Shown piece by piece: positions 23,895 through 32,941 of a stretch of DNA of 64,000 nt. The position numbers and the translations under genes were made by a program. The notes under the pieces are model-generated. The model was not told the DNA's origin and did no database searches. It was given only the letters and a program-made list of their open reading frames with translations. The stretch is from Mesorhizobium sp. YC-39 (GTDB lineage Bacteria > Pseudomonadota > Alphaproteobacteria > Rhizobiales > Rhizobiaceae): assembly GCF_025753795.1 (NCBI RefSeq), contig NZ_JAOWPS010000001.1, forward strand, positions 1,674,001 to 1,738,000, read 5' to 3'. How positions within the stretch are numbered: the stretch's first letter is position 1; each line of letters opens with the position of its first letter.

Positions 23895-25276
23895 CCATCC
23901 ATTCCGTCCTGATAGCCAATCGGGGCGAGATCGCGGTGCGGATCATCCGCGCGGCGAAAGCCCTGGGTTTGAGGACAGTGCAGGTGCACAGCCAGGCCGA
24001 TGCCGGTTCGCTGGCGGTGCAACTGGCCGACGAGGCGATCGACATCGGGCCGCCGGCAGCGAAGAAATCCTATCTCAATGTCGAGGCAGTGATCGCCGCG
24101 GCCAAGGCAGCCAAGGTCGACGCCGTCCATCCCGGCTACGGCTTCCTGTCGGAGAATGCCGATTTTGCCCAGGCGGTGGTTGCGGCGGGAATGAAGTTCG
24201 TCGGGCCGGACGCGGCGGCGATCCGGCTGCTTGGCGACAAGGTCGCGGCGCGCCAGGTGGCGGCCAAGGCCGGCGTGCCGACGGTGCCGGGCAGCGACGG
24301 ACGGGTGTCCGATATCGCCGAGGCGGCGGCGATCGTCTCGCGCATCGGCTTGCCTGTGATGATCAAGGCGGCGGCCGGCGGCGGCGGCAGGGGCATCCGC
24401 ATCGCTCATACGCTCGAGGAATTCGAGCGTCATTTCCCGCAGGCCTCGGCGGAAGCCGCAGCCGCTTTTGGCGATGGCGGTCTCTACATCGAGAAGGTGA
24501 TTGAGAAGGCGCGCCATATCGAGGTGCAGATCCTCGGTGACGGCAAAAACTTCGTTCATTGCTTCGAGCGCGAGTGCTCGCTGCAACGCCGCCGGCAAAA
24601 GGTCTGGGAAGAAGCGCCGGCCGTCGGCCTGCCGGCCGAGGTGCGCAAAAGCCTGTGCGACAGTGCCGTCGCCCTGGCTCGCTCGGTCGGCTATAGCGGT
24701 GCGGGAACGGTCGAATATCTCTACGACGACGTCAGCCGCGATTTCTACTTCATCGAAGTCAACACTCGCATCCAGGTCGAGCACCCGGTGACCGAGATGA
24801 TCAGCGGGCTCGACCTCGTCCAGGAGATGCTGCGCATCGCCGGCGGCCAGCCGCTGTCGGTCAGGCAGGAAGACATTTCCATTACCGGCCACGCGATCGA
24901 GTGCCGGATCAATGCCGAGGACCCGTACAAGGGTTTCATGCCCGGTCCGGGCACCGTCGAAGCACTTAGCGTCCCCGAGGGCGAGGGTATCCGTTTCGAC
25001 ACCATGCTCTTTGCCGGCTACGCAGTGCCGCCTTTCTACGATTCGCTTTTAGGAAAGCTGATCGTGCACGGCGCCGATCGCGTCGCCTGCCTGGCCAAAC
25101 TGCGCACCGCTCTTGCCGGTCTCAAGATCACTGGCATTCCGACGACCGTGCCGCTGCACGAGGCGCTCGCCGCCGATGCCGACGTGGCGGCCGGGCGCTT
25201 CCATACGCGTTTTCTCGAGGATTGGCTGGAAACGAAATTCGCCGCTTCGCCGAGCGGCGCGAGGGAGGTGGCCTGA
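23891..25276 (+). CDS. Biotin carboxylase subunit (AccC-like)
   Basis: A 461-residue biotin carboxylase with an ATP-grasp fold. Visible: N-terminal SVLIANRGEIAVRIIRAAKALG, ADAVHPGYGFLSENADFAQA-type biotin-carboxylase segment, the Gly-rich ATP loop IKAAAGGGGRGIRIA, active-site FIEVNTRIQVEHPVTEMISGLDLV and GHAIECRINAEDP. It uses ATP and bicarbonate to carboxylate the small carrier encoded just upstream (ATGA overlap). Downstream pxpB starts in the same TGATG. Unlikely to be the housekeeping acetyl-CoA carboxylase because it is embedded in the pxp operon. Confidence 0.94.
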   Translation: MTIHSVLIANRGEIAVRIIRAAKALGLRTVQVHSQADAGSLAVQLADEAIDIGPPAAKKSYLNVEAVIAAAKAAKVDAVHPGYGFLSENADFAQAVVAAGMKFVGPDAAAIRLLGDKVAARQVAAKAGVPTVPGSDGRVSDIAEAAAIVSRIGLPVMIKAAAGGGGRGIRIAHTLEEFERHFPQASAEAAAAFGDGGLYIEKVIEKARHIEVQILGDGKNFVHCFERECSLQRRRQKVWEEAPAVGLPAEVRKSLCDSAVALARSVGYSGAGTVEYLYDDVSRDFYFIEVNTRIQVEHPVTEMISGLDLVQEMLRIAGGQPLSVRQEDISITGHAIECRINAEDPYKGFMPGPGTVEALSVPEGEGIRFDTMLFAGYAVPPFYDSLLGKLIVHGADRVACLAKLRTALAGLKITGIPTTVPLHEALAADADVAAGRFHTRFLEDWLETKFAASPSGAREVA

Positions 25277-26151
25277 TGAAGAACCGCTATTCATTCGGTG
25301 GCGATGAGCATCTCTTTGTCGAATGCGACGAGAGCATGTCGCTGGAGGCCTTTTTCAAGAGCCTCTCGATGACCAACGCCGTGCGCGACAGCCAGATCAA
25401 GGGCGTGACCGAGATCTGCCCGGCAAATGCCTCGTTCCAGATCAAGTTCAATCCCGACATGATCCGGCCCGACGACATGCTGCGCGAAGTGCAGGCCATT
25501 GAAAGTGCCGCCAGCAAAACCGATCCGGTGATCGCCACCAGGATCATCGAGATTCCGGTATTCTACCAGGATCCCTGGACGCACGAGACGCTGATGCGTT
25601 TCCGCGAGCGGCACCAGGATCCCAAGGCCACCGATCTCGAATACGCCGCCCGCATCAACAACTACGCGACGGTCGACGACTTCATCGCTGCCCATGCCGG
25701 GTCGCCATGGTTCGTGTCGATGGTCGGCTTCGTCGCCGGACTGCCGTTCATGTATCAGATGGTCGACCGGCCGCGGCAGATCCAGGTGCCGAAATACCTC
25801 AGGCCGCGCACCGACACGCCCAAGCTCACCATCGGCTATGGCGGCTGCTTTTCCTGCATCTATTCGGTCCGCGGCGCTGGCGGCTACCAGATGTTCGGCA
25901 TCACGCCGATGCCGATCTTCGATCCGGAGCAGAAGACCAGCTATCTCCGCGACTTCATGGTGTTCTTCCGTCCCGGCGACATCGTCAAGTTCAAGCCGAT
26001 CGGCCGCGAAGAATACGACCACACCGTAGAGCAAGTCGCCGCTGGCCGGTTCACCCCCGCAATCAGCGACGTCACTTTCGACCTGCGCGAATTCCAGAAG
26101 GACATTGACGGCTACAACGCCAGGCTGGAGGGCATGATCAATGGTCGTTAG
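25276..26151 (+). CDS. pxpB: 5-oxoprolinase-type subunit B (KipI/AHS1 family)
   Basis: A 291-residue AHS1/KipI protein, one half of the allophanate-hydrolase-like/carboxyltransferase unit. The family core VSMVGFVAGLPFMYQMVDR, VPKYLRPRTDTPKLTIGYGGCFSCIYSVRGAGGYQMFGITPMPIFD and VFFRPGDIVKFKPI is complete. The ATG at 25276 shares its A with the upstream TGA (TGATG). A typical KipI is about 240 residues; the extra length is an N-terminal section with AFFKSLSMTNAVRDSQIKGVTEICPANASFQIKF, as in the biotin-linked members. Confidence 0.9.
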   Translation: MKNRYSFGGDEHLFVECDESMSLEAFFKSLSMTNAVRDSQIKGVTEICPANASFQIKFNPDMIRPDDMLREVQAIESAASKTDPVIATRIIEIPVFYQDPWTHETLMRFRERHQDPKATDLEYAARINNYATVDDFIAAHAGSPWFVSMVGFVAGLPFMYQMVDRPRQIQVPKYLRPRTDTPKLTIGYGGCFSCIYSVRGAGGYQMFGITPMPIFDPEQKTSYLRDFMVFFRPGDIVKFKPIGREEYDHTVEQVAAGRFTPAISDVTFDLREFQKDIDGYNARLEGMINGR

Positions 26152-27112
26152 AGTACTCAATCCGGGGCTTTCGACCACGGTTCAGGATCTCGGCCGTCCC
26201 GGCTACTTTCACCTTGGCATCCCGATCGGCGGCGCCATGGACAGGCTGGCGCTGCGCGCCGCCAATCTGATCGTCGGCAATGACGAGGGCGCTGCCGGCC
26301 TCGAGGCGGTGTTCGTCGGACCGCAGCTCGAATTCACCCGCGACGCACTGATCGCGGTGACCGGCGCCGACATGCCGATCAAGCTCGATGGCGAGGAGAA
26401 GCCGTCCTGGACCGCGCTGAAGGTCAGGGCAGGCCAGGTGCTGAGCTTCGGCTTCCTGCAGACCGGCGCACGCATCTACATCGCAATTGCCGGCGGTATC
26501 GACGTGCCGCTCGCGCTCGGCAGCCGCTCGACCTACCCGATCGGCGCGCTGGGCGGCTTCAAGGGCCGTGCCATCGCCAAGGATGACGAGTTGCCCGTCG
26601 GCAATGCCGCTGGCGGCAGGGAAGGGCGCAGCATTCCGGAAGCCCTGCGCCGGCGACCTGGAATGCCGGCCGAACTGCGGGTTCTGCCCGGCCTCTATTG
26701 GCACCGTGTCACCGAGGAAACGCACCGGAATTTCTTCGACGACCAGTGGAAGGTGGCGCCCGAGGCCGATCGCATGGGCTATCGCTTCCGCGGTGGCCGT
26801 CCCTTGCAATTCGTCGAGCGCGACCAGCCGTTTGGCGCGGGATCGGACCCATCGAATATCGTCGACAGCTGCTACCCCTACGGCTCCATCCAGGTGCCGG
26901 GCGGCACCGAGCCGATCATCCTGCATCGCGACGCTGTCTCGGGCGGCGGCTACTTCATGGTCGGCACGGTTGTTTCGGCGGACATGGATCTGATCGGCCA
27001 GTTGCAGCCGAACACGCCCACCAGATTCGTCAAGGTCGATATGGACGGCGCGCTGAAAGCCCGCGCCGACCGGGCAGCATTGCTCGACAGGATCAGGAGC
27101 GTTTTCGCCTGA
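26141..27112 (+). CDS. pxpC: 5-oxoprolinase-type subunit C (KipA/AHS2 family)
   Basis: A 323-residue AHS2/KipA protein, partner of PxpB. Diagnostic N-terminus VRVLNPGLSTTVQDLGRPGYFHLGIPIGGAMDRLALRAANLIVGN, then GAGLEAVFVGPQLEFTRD-type core and the late segment SNIVDSCYPYGSIQVPGGTEPIILHRDAVSGGGYFMVGTV. The ATG at 26141 has GGAGGGC upstream and lies 11 bases inside pxpB. With PxpB it forms the carboxyltransferase/amidohydrolase part. The window thus contains every protein of a biotin-dependent lactam-hydrolysing complex. Confidence 0.93.
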   Translation: MVVRVLNPGLSTTVQDLGRPGYFHLGIPIGGAMDRLALRAANLIVGNDEGAAGLEAVFVGPQLEFTRDALIAVTGADMPIKLDGEEKPSWTALKVRAGQVLSFGFLQTGARIYIAIAGGIDVPLALGSRSTYPIGALGGFKGRAIAKDDELPVGNAAGGREGRSIPEALRRRPGMPAELRVLPGLYWHRVTEETHRNFFDDQWKVAPEADRMGYRFRGGRPLQFVERDQPFGAGSDPSNIVDSCYPYGSIQVPGGTEPIILHRDAVSGGGYFMVGTVVSADMDLIGQLQPNTPTRFVKVDMDGALKARADRAALLDRIRSVFA

Positions 27113-27139
27113 GAGAAGGCAACTGACATTTGGGAAGTG

Positions 27140-27168
27140 CGGCCGAACCGCCCGGAAGGCGGCGGCCG
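27140..27168 (+). terminator. GC-rich imperfect hairpin between pxpC and importer
   Basis: CGGCCG-AA-CCGCC (27140-27152) pairs with GGCGG-C-GGCCG (27158-27168) around a 5-base loop, with a small internal bulge. It fills the 77-base gap before the importer binding-protein gene and may separate transcript segments of the operon. No T-run. Confidence 0.35.
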
Positions 27169-27189
27169 ATAACAAGAAAGGGGAATGAC

Positions 27190-28260
27190 ATGAGAAATCT
27201 CGGGAAAATGATGCTGGTGACGACGGCGGTCTTGATCGCCGGAGGCACCGCTTATGCCGCCGACTGGTCGCCCTATGACGCCGAGAAGATCGAACCGCCC
27301 TTCGCCGCCGACGGCAAGCCGATGGACGTCTCCTACGTGGCGCTGGACAAGGCTTCGCAACCCTGGAAGATCTGCGTTTCGTTCCCGCACATGAAAGACG
27401 CCTACTGGCTTGGCGTCGACTATGGCGTTGCCGAGGAAGCCAAGCGTCTCGGCGTGAAGATGAATCTGGTCGAAGCCGGCGGTTACACCGAGCTCAACAA
27501 ACAGATCTCGCAGATCGAGGACTGCGTGGCGAGCGGCGCGCAGGCCGTCGTCATCGGCGCGATCTCCTTCGACGGCCTCAACAATCTCGTCTCCGAGATC
27601 CACAAGAAGGGCATCCCGGTCATCGACGTCATCAACGGCATCTCATCGCCGGATGTGTCGGCGAAGTCGCTGGTCTCGTTCTACACGATGGGATCGTCGG
27701 CCGGCGAGTATCTGGCCAAGAAACATCCGGCCGGCGGCGAGGAGGTAGAGGTCGGCTGGTTCCCAGGACCGGCGGGAGCGGGTTGGGTCGAAGCCGCCAA
27801 CAAGGGTTTCCTCGATGCGGTGAAGGGTTCGGCGGTGAAGGTCCTTGAGCCGAAGTTCGGCGACACCGGCAAGGAAGTGCAGCTCAAGCTCGTCGAGGAC
27901 GAGCTGCAAGCCAATCCGAAGATCCGCTACATCGCTGGAACCGCGGTCACCGCCGAAGCCGCGCAAGGCATCATCCGTGAGCAAGGGCTGCAAGGTAAGG
28001 TGGATCTTTTGGCCTTCTACATGACGCCGGGCGTCTATGAAGGCATCAAGCGCGGCCTCATCCTGGCGGCGCCTGCCGACTCGATGGTGATCCAGGGCCG
28101 TATCGCGATCGACCAGGCCGTCCGCATCCTGGAGAAGAAGGAATACATCAAGCATGTCGGCCCCAAGATCTTCGTGGTCGACTCCGCCAACGTCAACGAT
28201 GTTCCGCAGACCAACATCCTGCCGCCGGAAGGTTACAAACCGATCTTCAACGTGGAATGA
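27190..28260 (+). CDS. TorT/ribose-type ABC substrate-binding protein
   Basis: A 356-residue periplasmic type-1 binding protein with the signature of TorT-like members (often annotated as TMAO reductase system protein TorT when outside a tor locus). Signal peptide MRNLGKMMLVTTAVLIAGGTAYA then ADWSPY. The ATG at 27190 follows AAGGGGAATGAC. Core: KICVSFPHMKDAYWLGVDYGVAEEAKRLGV, LNKQISQIEDCVASGAQAVVIGAISFDGL, VEVGWFPGPAGAGWVEAANKGFLDAV. No tor genes are nearby, and the following ATPase and permease make it an import receptor, presumably for the compound degraded by the flanking pxp and molybdenum enzymes. Confidence 0.9.
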   Translation: MRNLGKMMLVTTAVLIAGGTAYAADWSPYDAEKIEPPFAADGKPMDVSYVALDKASQPWKICVSFPHMKDAYWLGVDYGVAEEAKRLGVKMNLVEAGGYTELNKQISQIEDCVASGAQAVVIGAISFDGLNNLVSEIHKKGIPVIDVINGISSPDVSAKSLVSFYTMGSSAGEYLAKKHPAGGEEVEVGWFPGPAGAGWVEAANKGFLDAVKGSAVKVLEPKFGDTGKEVQLKLVEDELQANPKIRYIAGTAVTAEAAQGIIREQGLQGKVDLLAFYMTPGVYEGIKRGLILAAPADSMVIQGRIAIDQAVRILEKKEYIKHVGPKIFVVDSANVNDVPQTNILPPEGYKPIFNVE

Positions 28261-28272
28261 TCCGAAACCGGC

Positions 28273-28294
28273 CCGGCCCCGCCTGCGGGGCCGG
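28273..28294 (+). terminator. Hairpin after binding-protein gene
   Basis: CCGGCCCCG (28273-28281) and CGGGGCCGG (28286-28294) form a perfect 9-bp stem with a CCTG loop, followed by TCTTCC. It lies 12 bases past the binding-protein stop and 17 bases before the ATPase start, so partial termination or 3'-end protection is likely. Confidence 0.6.
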
Positions 28295-28311
28295 TCTTCC
28301 GGTGGAAACCG

Positions 28312-29841
28312 ATGGATGCGCTGATGCCGCCCCCAATGCCGCCTCTTGTCGAGATGACCGGAATTACCAAGACGTTCCTGAGCGTCAAGGCGCTCAGCAA
28401 CGTCGACTTCCGGCTTCTGCCTGGAGAAGTGCATGTGCTGTTCGGCGAGAACGGCGCCGGCAAGTCGACGCTGATCTCGATACTGTCCGGGGTCTACAAG
28501 CAGACATCGGGCTCGCTCAGGATCGACGGCCAGGAGGTCGAACTGCAATCGGTCCATGATGCCGCGAAATTCGGCATCGGCACAGTGTTCCAGGAATTCT
28601 CGCTGGTGCCGACACTGCGGGTCTATGAGAATGTCTATCTCGGGCGTGAGCCCAGGCGCGGCCTGTTCCTCGACCGTCGCGCCATGATCGCGGGCGCGCA
28701 AAATCTCTTCAACGAACTGGACTTCGAGATCGACGTCCGACGTCCCGTCTCTGCTCTCTCGCGGGCCGAGCAGCAGATGGTCGAGATCGCCAAGGCTTTC
28801 CTGGCCAAGGCGCGTGTTCTAATCCTCGATGAACCGACCGCGTCGCTGACCGAAAAGGAGACGCGCAAACTGTTCGGCTTCATCGCCAGGGCAAGGGCCG
28901 AGGGCGTCGGCATCATCTATATTTCCCACCGCATCCAGGAATTCGCCGAGATCGCCGACCAGATCAGCGTGCTGCGTGACGGCAGGATGATCGGCACGGT
29001 CTCCGCCAAGGAGACTTCCGAACACGCGCTGGTCGAACTGATGACCGGTCGCGCGATCGACCAGATCTATCCCGAGATCGCGCGCAGCCCTGACGGGGAA
29101 ACCGTGCTGTCCCTGACCAATATCGTCAGCGCCGGCGTGCATGGCGTTTCCGTCGACGTGCGTGCCGGCGAGGTCCTCGGCGTCGCCGGCCTCGTTGGCA
29201 GCGGCAAGTCGCGGCTCTGGCGTAGCGTGCTTGGCCTCCAGCCGATCAGAGCAGGCCGCGTCATGCTGAAGGGCAGGGACGTGACCGGCAAGGTGACGCG
29301 CGAGCTGCTGCGCGGCGGCGTGTTCTACCTGCCGCCCGACCGCAAGACCGAAGGCCTGCAGCTGGCCGCGACGGCGCGCGACAACATCGCGCTTTCGCTG
29401 CTCGGCCGCGACGATGTCTCGAACCGGATCGGCTTCATTTCGCCGCGCCGCAGCCGCGAACTTGCCGACGGCATCGCCGCGCGCGTCGATATTTCACCAT
29501 CTTATCTGAACCGCTCCGTATCCAAGCTGTCCGGCGGCAACCAGCAGAAGGTGCTTTTCGGCAAGGGCTTCGCCAAGGAGCACGACATCTATATTTTCGA
29601 CGAGCCGACCGTGGGCGTCGACATGGGCACCAGGTCGGCGCTCTACCGGCTCATCAAGGAAATCGCGGAGGCCGGCAAGGCCGTCGTCGTCGTCTCGTCC
29701 GACCTGACGGAAGTCATGCATCTGGCCCATCGCCTGGTCGTCTTCTCCAAGGGTCGGGTCGCCGCCGAACTGGCCGGCGCCGCCATCTCGGAAGAGAATG
29801 TCCTCAAACACTTCTTCGCTGACACGAGGGTTCCGGCATGA
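28312..29841 (+). CDS. Ribose-type ABC transporter ATPase (two domains)
   Basis: A 509-residue RbsA-type ATPase. Domain 1 has Walker A GENGAGKS near residue 46, VFQEFSLVP, the divergent signature LSRAEQQMVEIAKAF, Walker B VLILDEPTASLTEKE and His in YISHRIQEF. Domain 2 has the degenerate Walker A GLVGSGKS near residue 295, the signature LSGGNQQKVLFGKGF and IYIFDEPTVGVDMGT. The second Walker A (GLVGSGKS) is unusually complete for this family. Starts at the ATG at 28312 with GGTGGAAA upstream; ATGA overlap with the permease. Confidence 0.94.
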   Translation: MDALMPPPMPPLVEMTGITKTFLSVKALSNVDFRLLPGEVHVLFGENGAGKSTLISILSGVYKQTSGSLRIDGQEVELQSVHDAAKFGIGTVFQEFSLVPTLRVYENVYLGREPRRGLFLDRRAMIAGAQNLFNELDFEIDVRRPVSALSRAEQQMVEIAKAFLAKARVLILDEPTASLTEKETRKLFGFIARARAEGVGIIYISHRIQEFAEIADQISVLRDGRMIGTVSAKETSEHALVELMTGRAIDQIYPEIARSPDGETVLSLTNIVSAGVHGVSVDVRAGEVLGVAGLVGSGKSRLWRSVLGLQPIRAGRVMLKGRDVTGKVTRELLRGGVFYLPPDRKTEGLQLAATARDNIALSLLGRDDVSNRIGFISPRRSRELADGIAARVDISPSYLNRSVSKLSGGNQQKVLFGKGFAKEHDIYIFDEPTVGVDMGTRSALYRLIKEIAEAGKAVVVVSSDLTEVMHLAHRLVVFSKGRVAAELAGAAISEENVLKHFFADTRVPA

Positions 29842-30881
29842 CCGTCTCCCAAGGCTCACCGGTCCTGACGGAAACCGAGGCGCCGAAACGAAATCTTGTG
29901 CTCGCGGCCATCCGCGGCCTGTTCCTGAGGATCGGCGTGCTGCCGTTCTTTCTTGCCGCCACGCTGGTCGTGTTCGCTCTGGTCTCGGCGCAGTTCCTGT
30001 CGATCCAGAACCTGACCAATGTCGCGCGCCAGTCGGTCTACCTCGTCCTGGTTTCGCTCGGGCAGATGCTGGTGCTGATCACCGGCGGCTTCGATCTCTC
30101 GGTCGGCACGGCGATCGCGCTGACATCGGTCGTGTCGGCGCTCACCATGGTCGCGCTTGTCGCCGCAATGCCCGACCTCGTCTGGGTGGCGATCCTTCTT
30201 GGCGCGTTCGCCGGCTTCGGCGCCGCATTGCTTGTCGGCTGCCTCAACGGGCTTGGCATCGCCCAGTTCGGCGTGTCGCCCTTCATCATGACGCTCGGGT
30301 TGCAATCGATCGGCGCGGGCATTGCCCTGTTCCTGACGGGCGGCGTGCCGGTATCGGGATTGCCGTTTGATTTCGGCAATTTCTTCGGCTTCGGCCGGGT
30401 TCTCGGCGTGCCGGTCCCGGTGCTGTTCGCCATCGTCGCCATCATCGTCATGTGGCTGATCATGAACCGCACAATCTTTGGCGCCCATGTCTATGCGGTA
30501 GGCGGCAACGTCAAGGCGGCCAATCTGTCGGGCGTCAACACCAGGAAGGTACTGTTCTTCTCCTACGCCCTTTGTGCGCTGCTTGCCTCTCTTGCCGGCG
30601 TGCTGATGACGGCGCGGGTCGAATCCGGCGAGACCAATCTCGGCGGCACCATTGCGCTTGAATCCATCGCCGCCTGCGTCATTGCCGGCGTGTCGCTGCG
30701 CGGCGGCATCGGCCGTGTCGAGAATGTGGTGCTCGGCGCGTTCTTCATCGTGCTTCTCCAGAATGGCATGAACATCGCGCAGATCGGCTCCTACCTGCAG
30801 ATGGTGCTGCTGGGGTCGCTGCTCGTGCTCGCCGTCATCCTCGATCAGGTCCGCTATCGCATGCTGGTCGGCAGCCGCTGA
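29838..30881 (+). CDS. Ribose-type ABC transporter permease
   Basis: A 347-residue inner-membrane permease of the BPD_transp_2 family with about nine hydrophobic segments. Signature LVLITGGFDLSVGTAIALTSVVSAL near residue 80 and GGIGRVENVVLGAFFIV near the C-terminus. It is the only permease of this importer, so the channel should be a homodimer, in contrast to the heterodimer at 3280-5201 and the fused pair at 15887. Confidence 0.93.
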   Translation: MTVSQGSPVLTETEAPKRNLVLAAIRGLFLRIGVLPFFLAATLVVFALVSAQFLSIQNLTNVARQSVYLVLVSLGQMLVLITGGFDLSVGTAIALTSVVSALTMVALVAAMPDLVWVAILLGAFAGFGAALLVGCLNGLGIAQFGVSPFIMTLGLQSIGAGIALFLTGGVPVSGLPFDFGNFFGFGRVLGVPVPVLFAIVAIIVMWLIMNRTIFGAHVYAVGGNVKAANLSGVNTRKVLFFSYALCALLASLAGVLMTARVESGETNLGGTIALESIAACVIAGVSLRGGIGRVENVVLGAFFIVLLQNGMNIAQIGSYLQMVLLGSLLVLAVILDQVRYRMLVGSR

Positions 30882-30915
30882 CGGCAATCCGCCCAATACC
30901 AGAAAGGAACGAGAC

Positions 30916-31518
30916 ATGTCTTCCACGACGCTTTACCCCACACTGGCCGACAGGACTTTCTCTGGGTCCAACACCGCATTGCGCAATGCGGCGCTGGTCG
31001 TCGGCGGATCGCTGGCGCTGTGGCTGTCGGCCAAGCTGCAGGTTCCGTTCTATCCGGTGCCGATGACTATGCAGACTTTCGTCGTCCTCGTTATCGGAAC
31101 GGCCTTCGGATGGCGCCTCGGCGCCGCGACGGTGGCCCTTTACCTCGCTGAAGGCGCGCTCGGACTTCCGGTTTTCGCCGGAACGCCGGAAAAGGGCATC
31201 GGCCTTGCCTATATGGTCGGCCCGACCGGCGGCTACCTGCTCGGCTATCTGCCCGCCGCGGCCCTTTGCGGCTTCCTCGCCAGCCGCGGCTGGGACCGCA
31301 GGATCGCGACAATGGCGCTTTCCATGCTTTTAGGGACTGTCGTGATCTACGCCTTCGGTCTGTCCTGGCTCGGTACCATCGTCGGATGGGACAAGCCGGT
31401 TCTTGCCTGGGGGCTGTATCCGTTCGTCCTCGGCGATCTGCTCAAGCTCGCGCTTGCCGCGGCCGTGCTGCCGATGACGTGGCGGCTTTCCGGCGGTCAG
31501 CCCGGCGGCAGCCTCTGA
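30916..31518 (+). CDS. bioY: Biotin transporter BioY
   Basis: A 200-residue, six-span S-component of the energy-coupling-factor family, specific for biotin. Family features: LQVPFYPVPMTMQTFVVLVIGTAFGWRLGAATVALYLAEGALGLPVFAG and GPTGGYLLGYLPAAALCGFLASRGWDR (the conserved biotin-site region). The ATG at 30916 has AAAGGAAC upstream. It follows the importer permease by 34 bases in the same direction. No BioM/BioN are next to it, so it may work alone or share them. Linkage to a biotin-carboxylase operon suggests it meets extra cofactor demand. Confidence 0.95.
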   Translation: MSSTTLYPTLADRTFSGSNTALRNAALVVGGSLALWLSAKLQVPFYPVPMTMQTFVVLVIGTAFGWRLGAATVALYLAEGALGLPVFAGTPEKGIGLAYMVGPTGGYLLGYLPAAALCGFLASRGWDRRIATMALSMLLGTVVIYAFGLSWLGTIVGWDKPVLAWGLYPFVLGDLLKLALAAAVLPMTWRLSGGQPGGSL

Positions 31519-31590
31519 TCGATATCGCGGGCTCATCGCCGACCCCTGGGCCGGCGGTCTCCGCAGATGCCGCAGGAAGGACTTCGCCGC

Positions 31591-32460
31591 ATGCCAGCCA
31601 GCACAGGGGAGCGCCTCTACGTCGCAACGTCGCTCGCCGACGCCGTCGCGGCGTTGGCCGATCGCGGGCCGGCCGGCGCACCGCTTGCCGGCGCCACATG
31701 GATCATGCGGGCGCCGATCCGGCGTGAAGAGCTGCGCTCGTCCTATGTCGGCATCGGCGGGATCGCTGAGTTGCGTTCAGTCGAAATGACGGACGACGAA
31801 ATCCATATTGGCGCCTGCGTCACCCATGCCGACCTGATCGCGGCACTGGCCGGTGTCGAGGGATGCGACGGGCTGGTGGCTGCCGCCGGCGGAGCCGCGA
31901 ACCCGGCCGTGCGGCAGATGGCGACCGTGGGCGGCAATCTCTGCACGTCGGACTTCCCAGCTTCCGATCTCTCGCCTGCTCTGCTGTGCCTCGACGCATC
32001 GGTGGAGCTTCGCACGCCAAGCGGCCAGGAGCGCGTGCCGCTCGGCCGCCTGCTGGATATCCGCCGCACGCTCGAACCGGGAACACTGGTGACCGGCGTG
32101 GTGATCGCGCGCAAGCCCGTGCAGACCGGCCATTCCCGGCTGCCACTGCGCAAGGCCGGCGACTACCCCGTGGCGATCGTCAGCATGGCTGTAGCACTTG
32201 GGTCGGACGGTCTGATCGAAGACATCAAAGTAGCGGTGGGTTCCGTCGAAGCTTCGGCGCGACGCTGGCCGCAATTGGAGGCGCAGCTTTTGGGGCACCC
32301 ACTGGACCCGGCCAAGGCGTATGAGCTGGCCAAGGCCGGCGTGGGCGTCTTCGCCGGGCGTGAGAGCGTCGAAGCGCCGGGATGGTATCGGGTGCAGGTC
32401 CTGCCGACCCTCGTGCGGCGGGCGGCGCAAGCCGCTCTTGCCGCGCGGCAACAGAGATGA
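31591..32460 (+). CDS. Molybdenum hydroxylase FAD subunit (CoxM-type)
   Basis: A 289-residue FAD-binding medium subunit of a xanthine-oxidase-family enzyme. FAD motifs: APLAGATWIMRAPIRRE near residue 30 and AAGGAANPAVRQMATVGGNLCTSDFPASDLSPALLCLDA (the two pyrophosphate-binding loops) near residue 100. The C-terminal CO_deh_flav_C domain starts at RKAGDYPVAIVSMAVAL. The ATG at 31591 is preferred over 31567 because AGGAAGGA lies just before it and family homology starts there. Electrons would pass from the Mo centre through the 2Fe-2S subunit to this FAD. Confidence 0.92.
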   Translation: MPASTGERLYVATSLADAVAALADRGPAGAPLAGATWIMRAPIRREELRSSYVGIGGIAELRSVEMTDDEIHIGACVTHADLIAALAGVEGCDGLVAAAGGAANPAVRQMATVGGNLCTSDFPASDLSPALLCLDASVELRTPSGQERVPLGRLLDIRRTLEPGTLVTGVVIARKPVQTGHSRLPLRKAGDYPVAIVSMAVALGSDGLIEDIKVAVGSVEASARRWPQLEAQLLGHPLDPAKAYELAKAGVGVFAGRESVEAPGWYRVQVLPTLVRRAAQAALAARQQR

Positions 32461-32478
32461 ATTTGAAAGCGAACAGCC

Positions 32479-32937
32479 ATGCCGACAAACCTGGTGATCA
32501 ACGGCGAAGACCGGATCTCGACCCGCGGTTCGATGACGCCGCTCATCGATGTGCTGCGCGATGAATTCTTTCTTACCGGCGCCAAGGTGGCGTGCCGGGA
32601 AGGGATCTGTGGCGCTTGCACCGTGCATCTCGATGGACGGCCAGTCGTATCCTGCCTGGTGCCGCTCGCTACAGTCGAGGGACGGGACGTGCGCACGGTC
32701 GAGTCCCTTGCGGCGGCCGGCGAGCCGTCGCCTCTGCAGCAGATCATGGAAGAGCACGACGTTGTCCAATGTGGCATGTGCTTTCCCGGCATCCTGATGG
32801 TGCTCACGAGTTTCTTCCAAGAGCGCCCGCACGCCGAAAGAGACGATATCAAGGCGGCGCTCGTCGGCAATATCTGCCGGTGTACAGGCTATGAGCGTCT
32901 GGTCGACGCGGCCGCTGCATTGGCTAGGCGGAGTTGA
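32479..32937 (+). CDS. Molybdenum hydroxylase 2Fe-2S subunit (CoxS-type)
   Basis: A 152-residue small subunit with both clusters. The plant-ferredoxin-type cluster ligands are Cys39, Cys44, Cys47 and Cys59 (ACREGICGACTVHLDGRPVVSC), and the second cluster ligands are Cys98, Cys101, Cys133 and Cys135 (CGMC and CRCTGYE). All eight Cys are present, so the electron relay should be intact. It sits 18 bases after the FAD subunit and four bases before the catalytic subunit. Confidence 0.96.
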   Translation: MPTNLVINGEDRISTRGSMTPLIDVLRDEFFLTGAKVACREGICGACTVHLDGRPVVSCLVPLATVEGRDVRTVESLAAAGEPSPLQQIMEEHDVVQCGMCFPGILMVLTSFFQERPHAERDDIKAALVGNICRCTGYERLVDAAAALARRS

Positions 32938-32941
32938 AAAG

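Noticed and set aside
27190..28260. A TMAO respiration (tor) role for the TorT-like protein
   Set aside because: No torS, torR, torA or torC gene is near; it is followed by an importer ATPase and permease, so it is a transport receptor.
29856..30926. 356-codon minus-strand open frame opposite the permease
   Set aside because: Extremely charged His/Asp/Glu-rich translation typical of the antisense of a membrane protein; no homology features.
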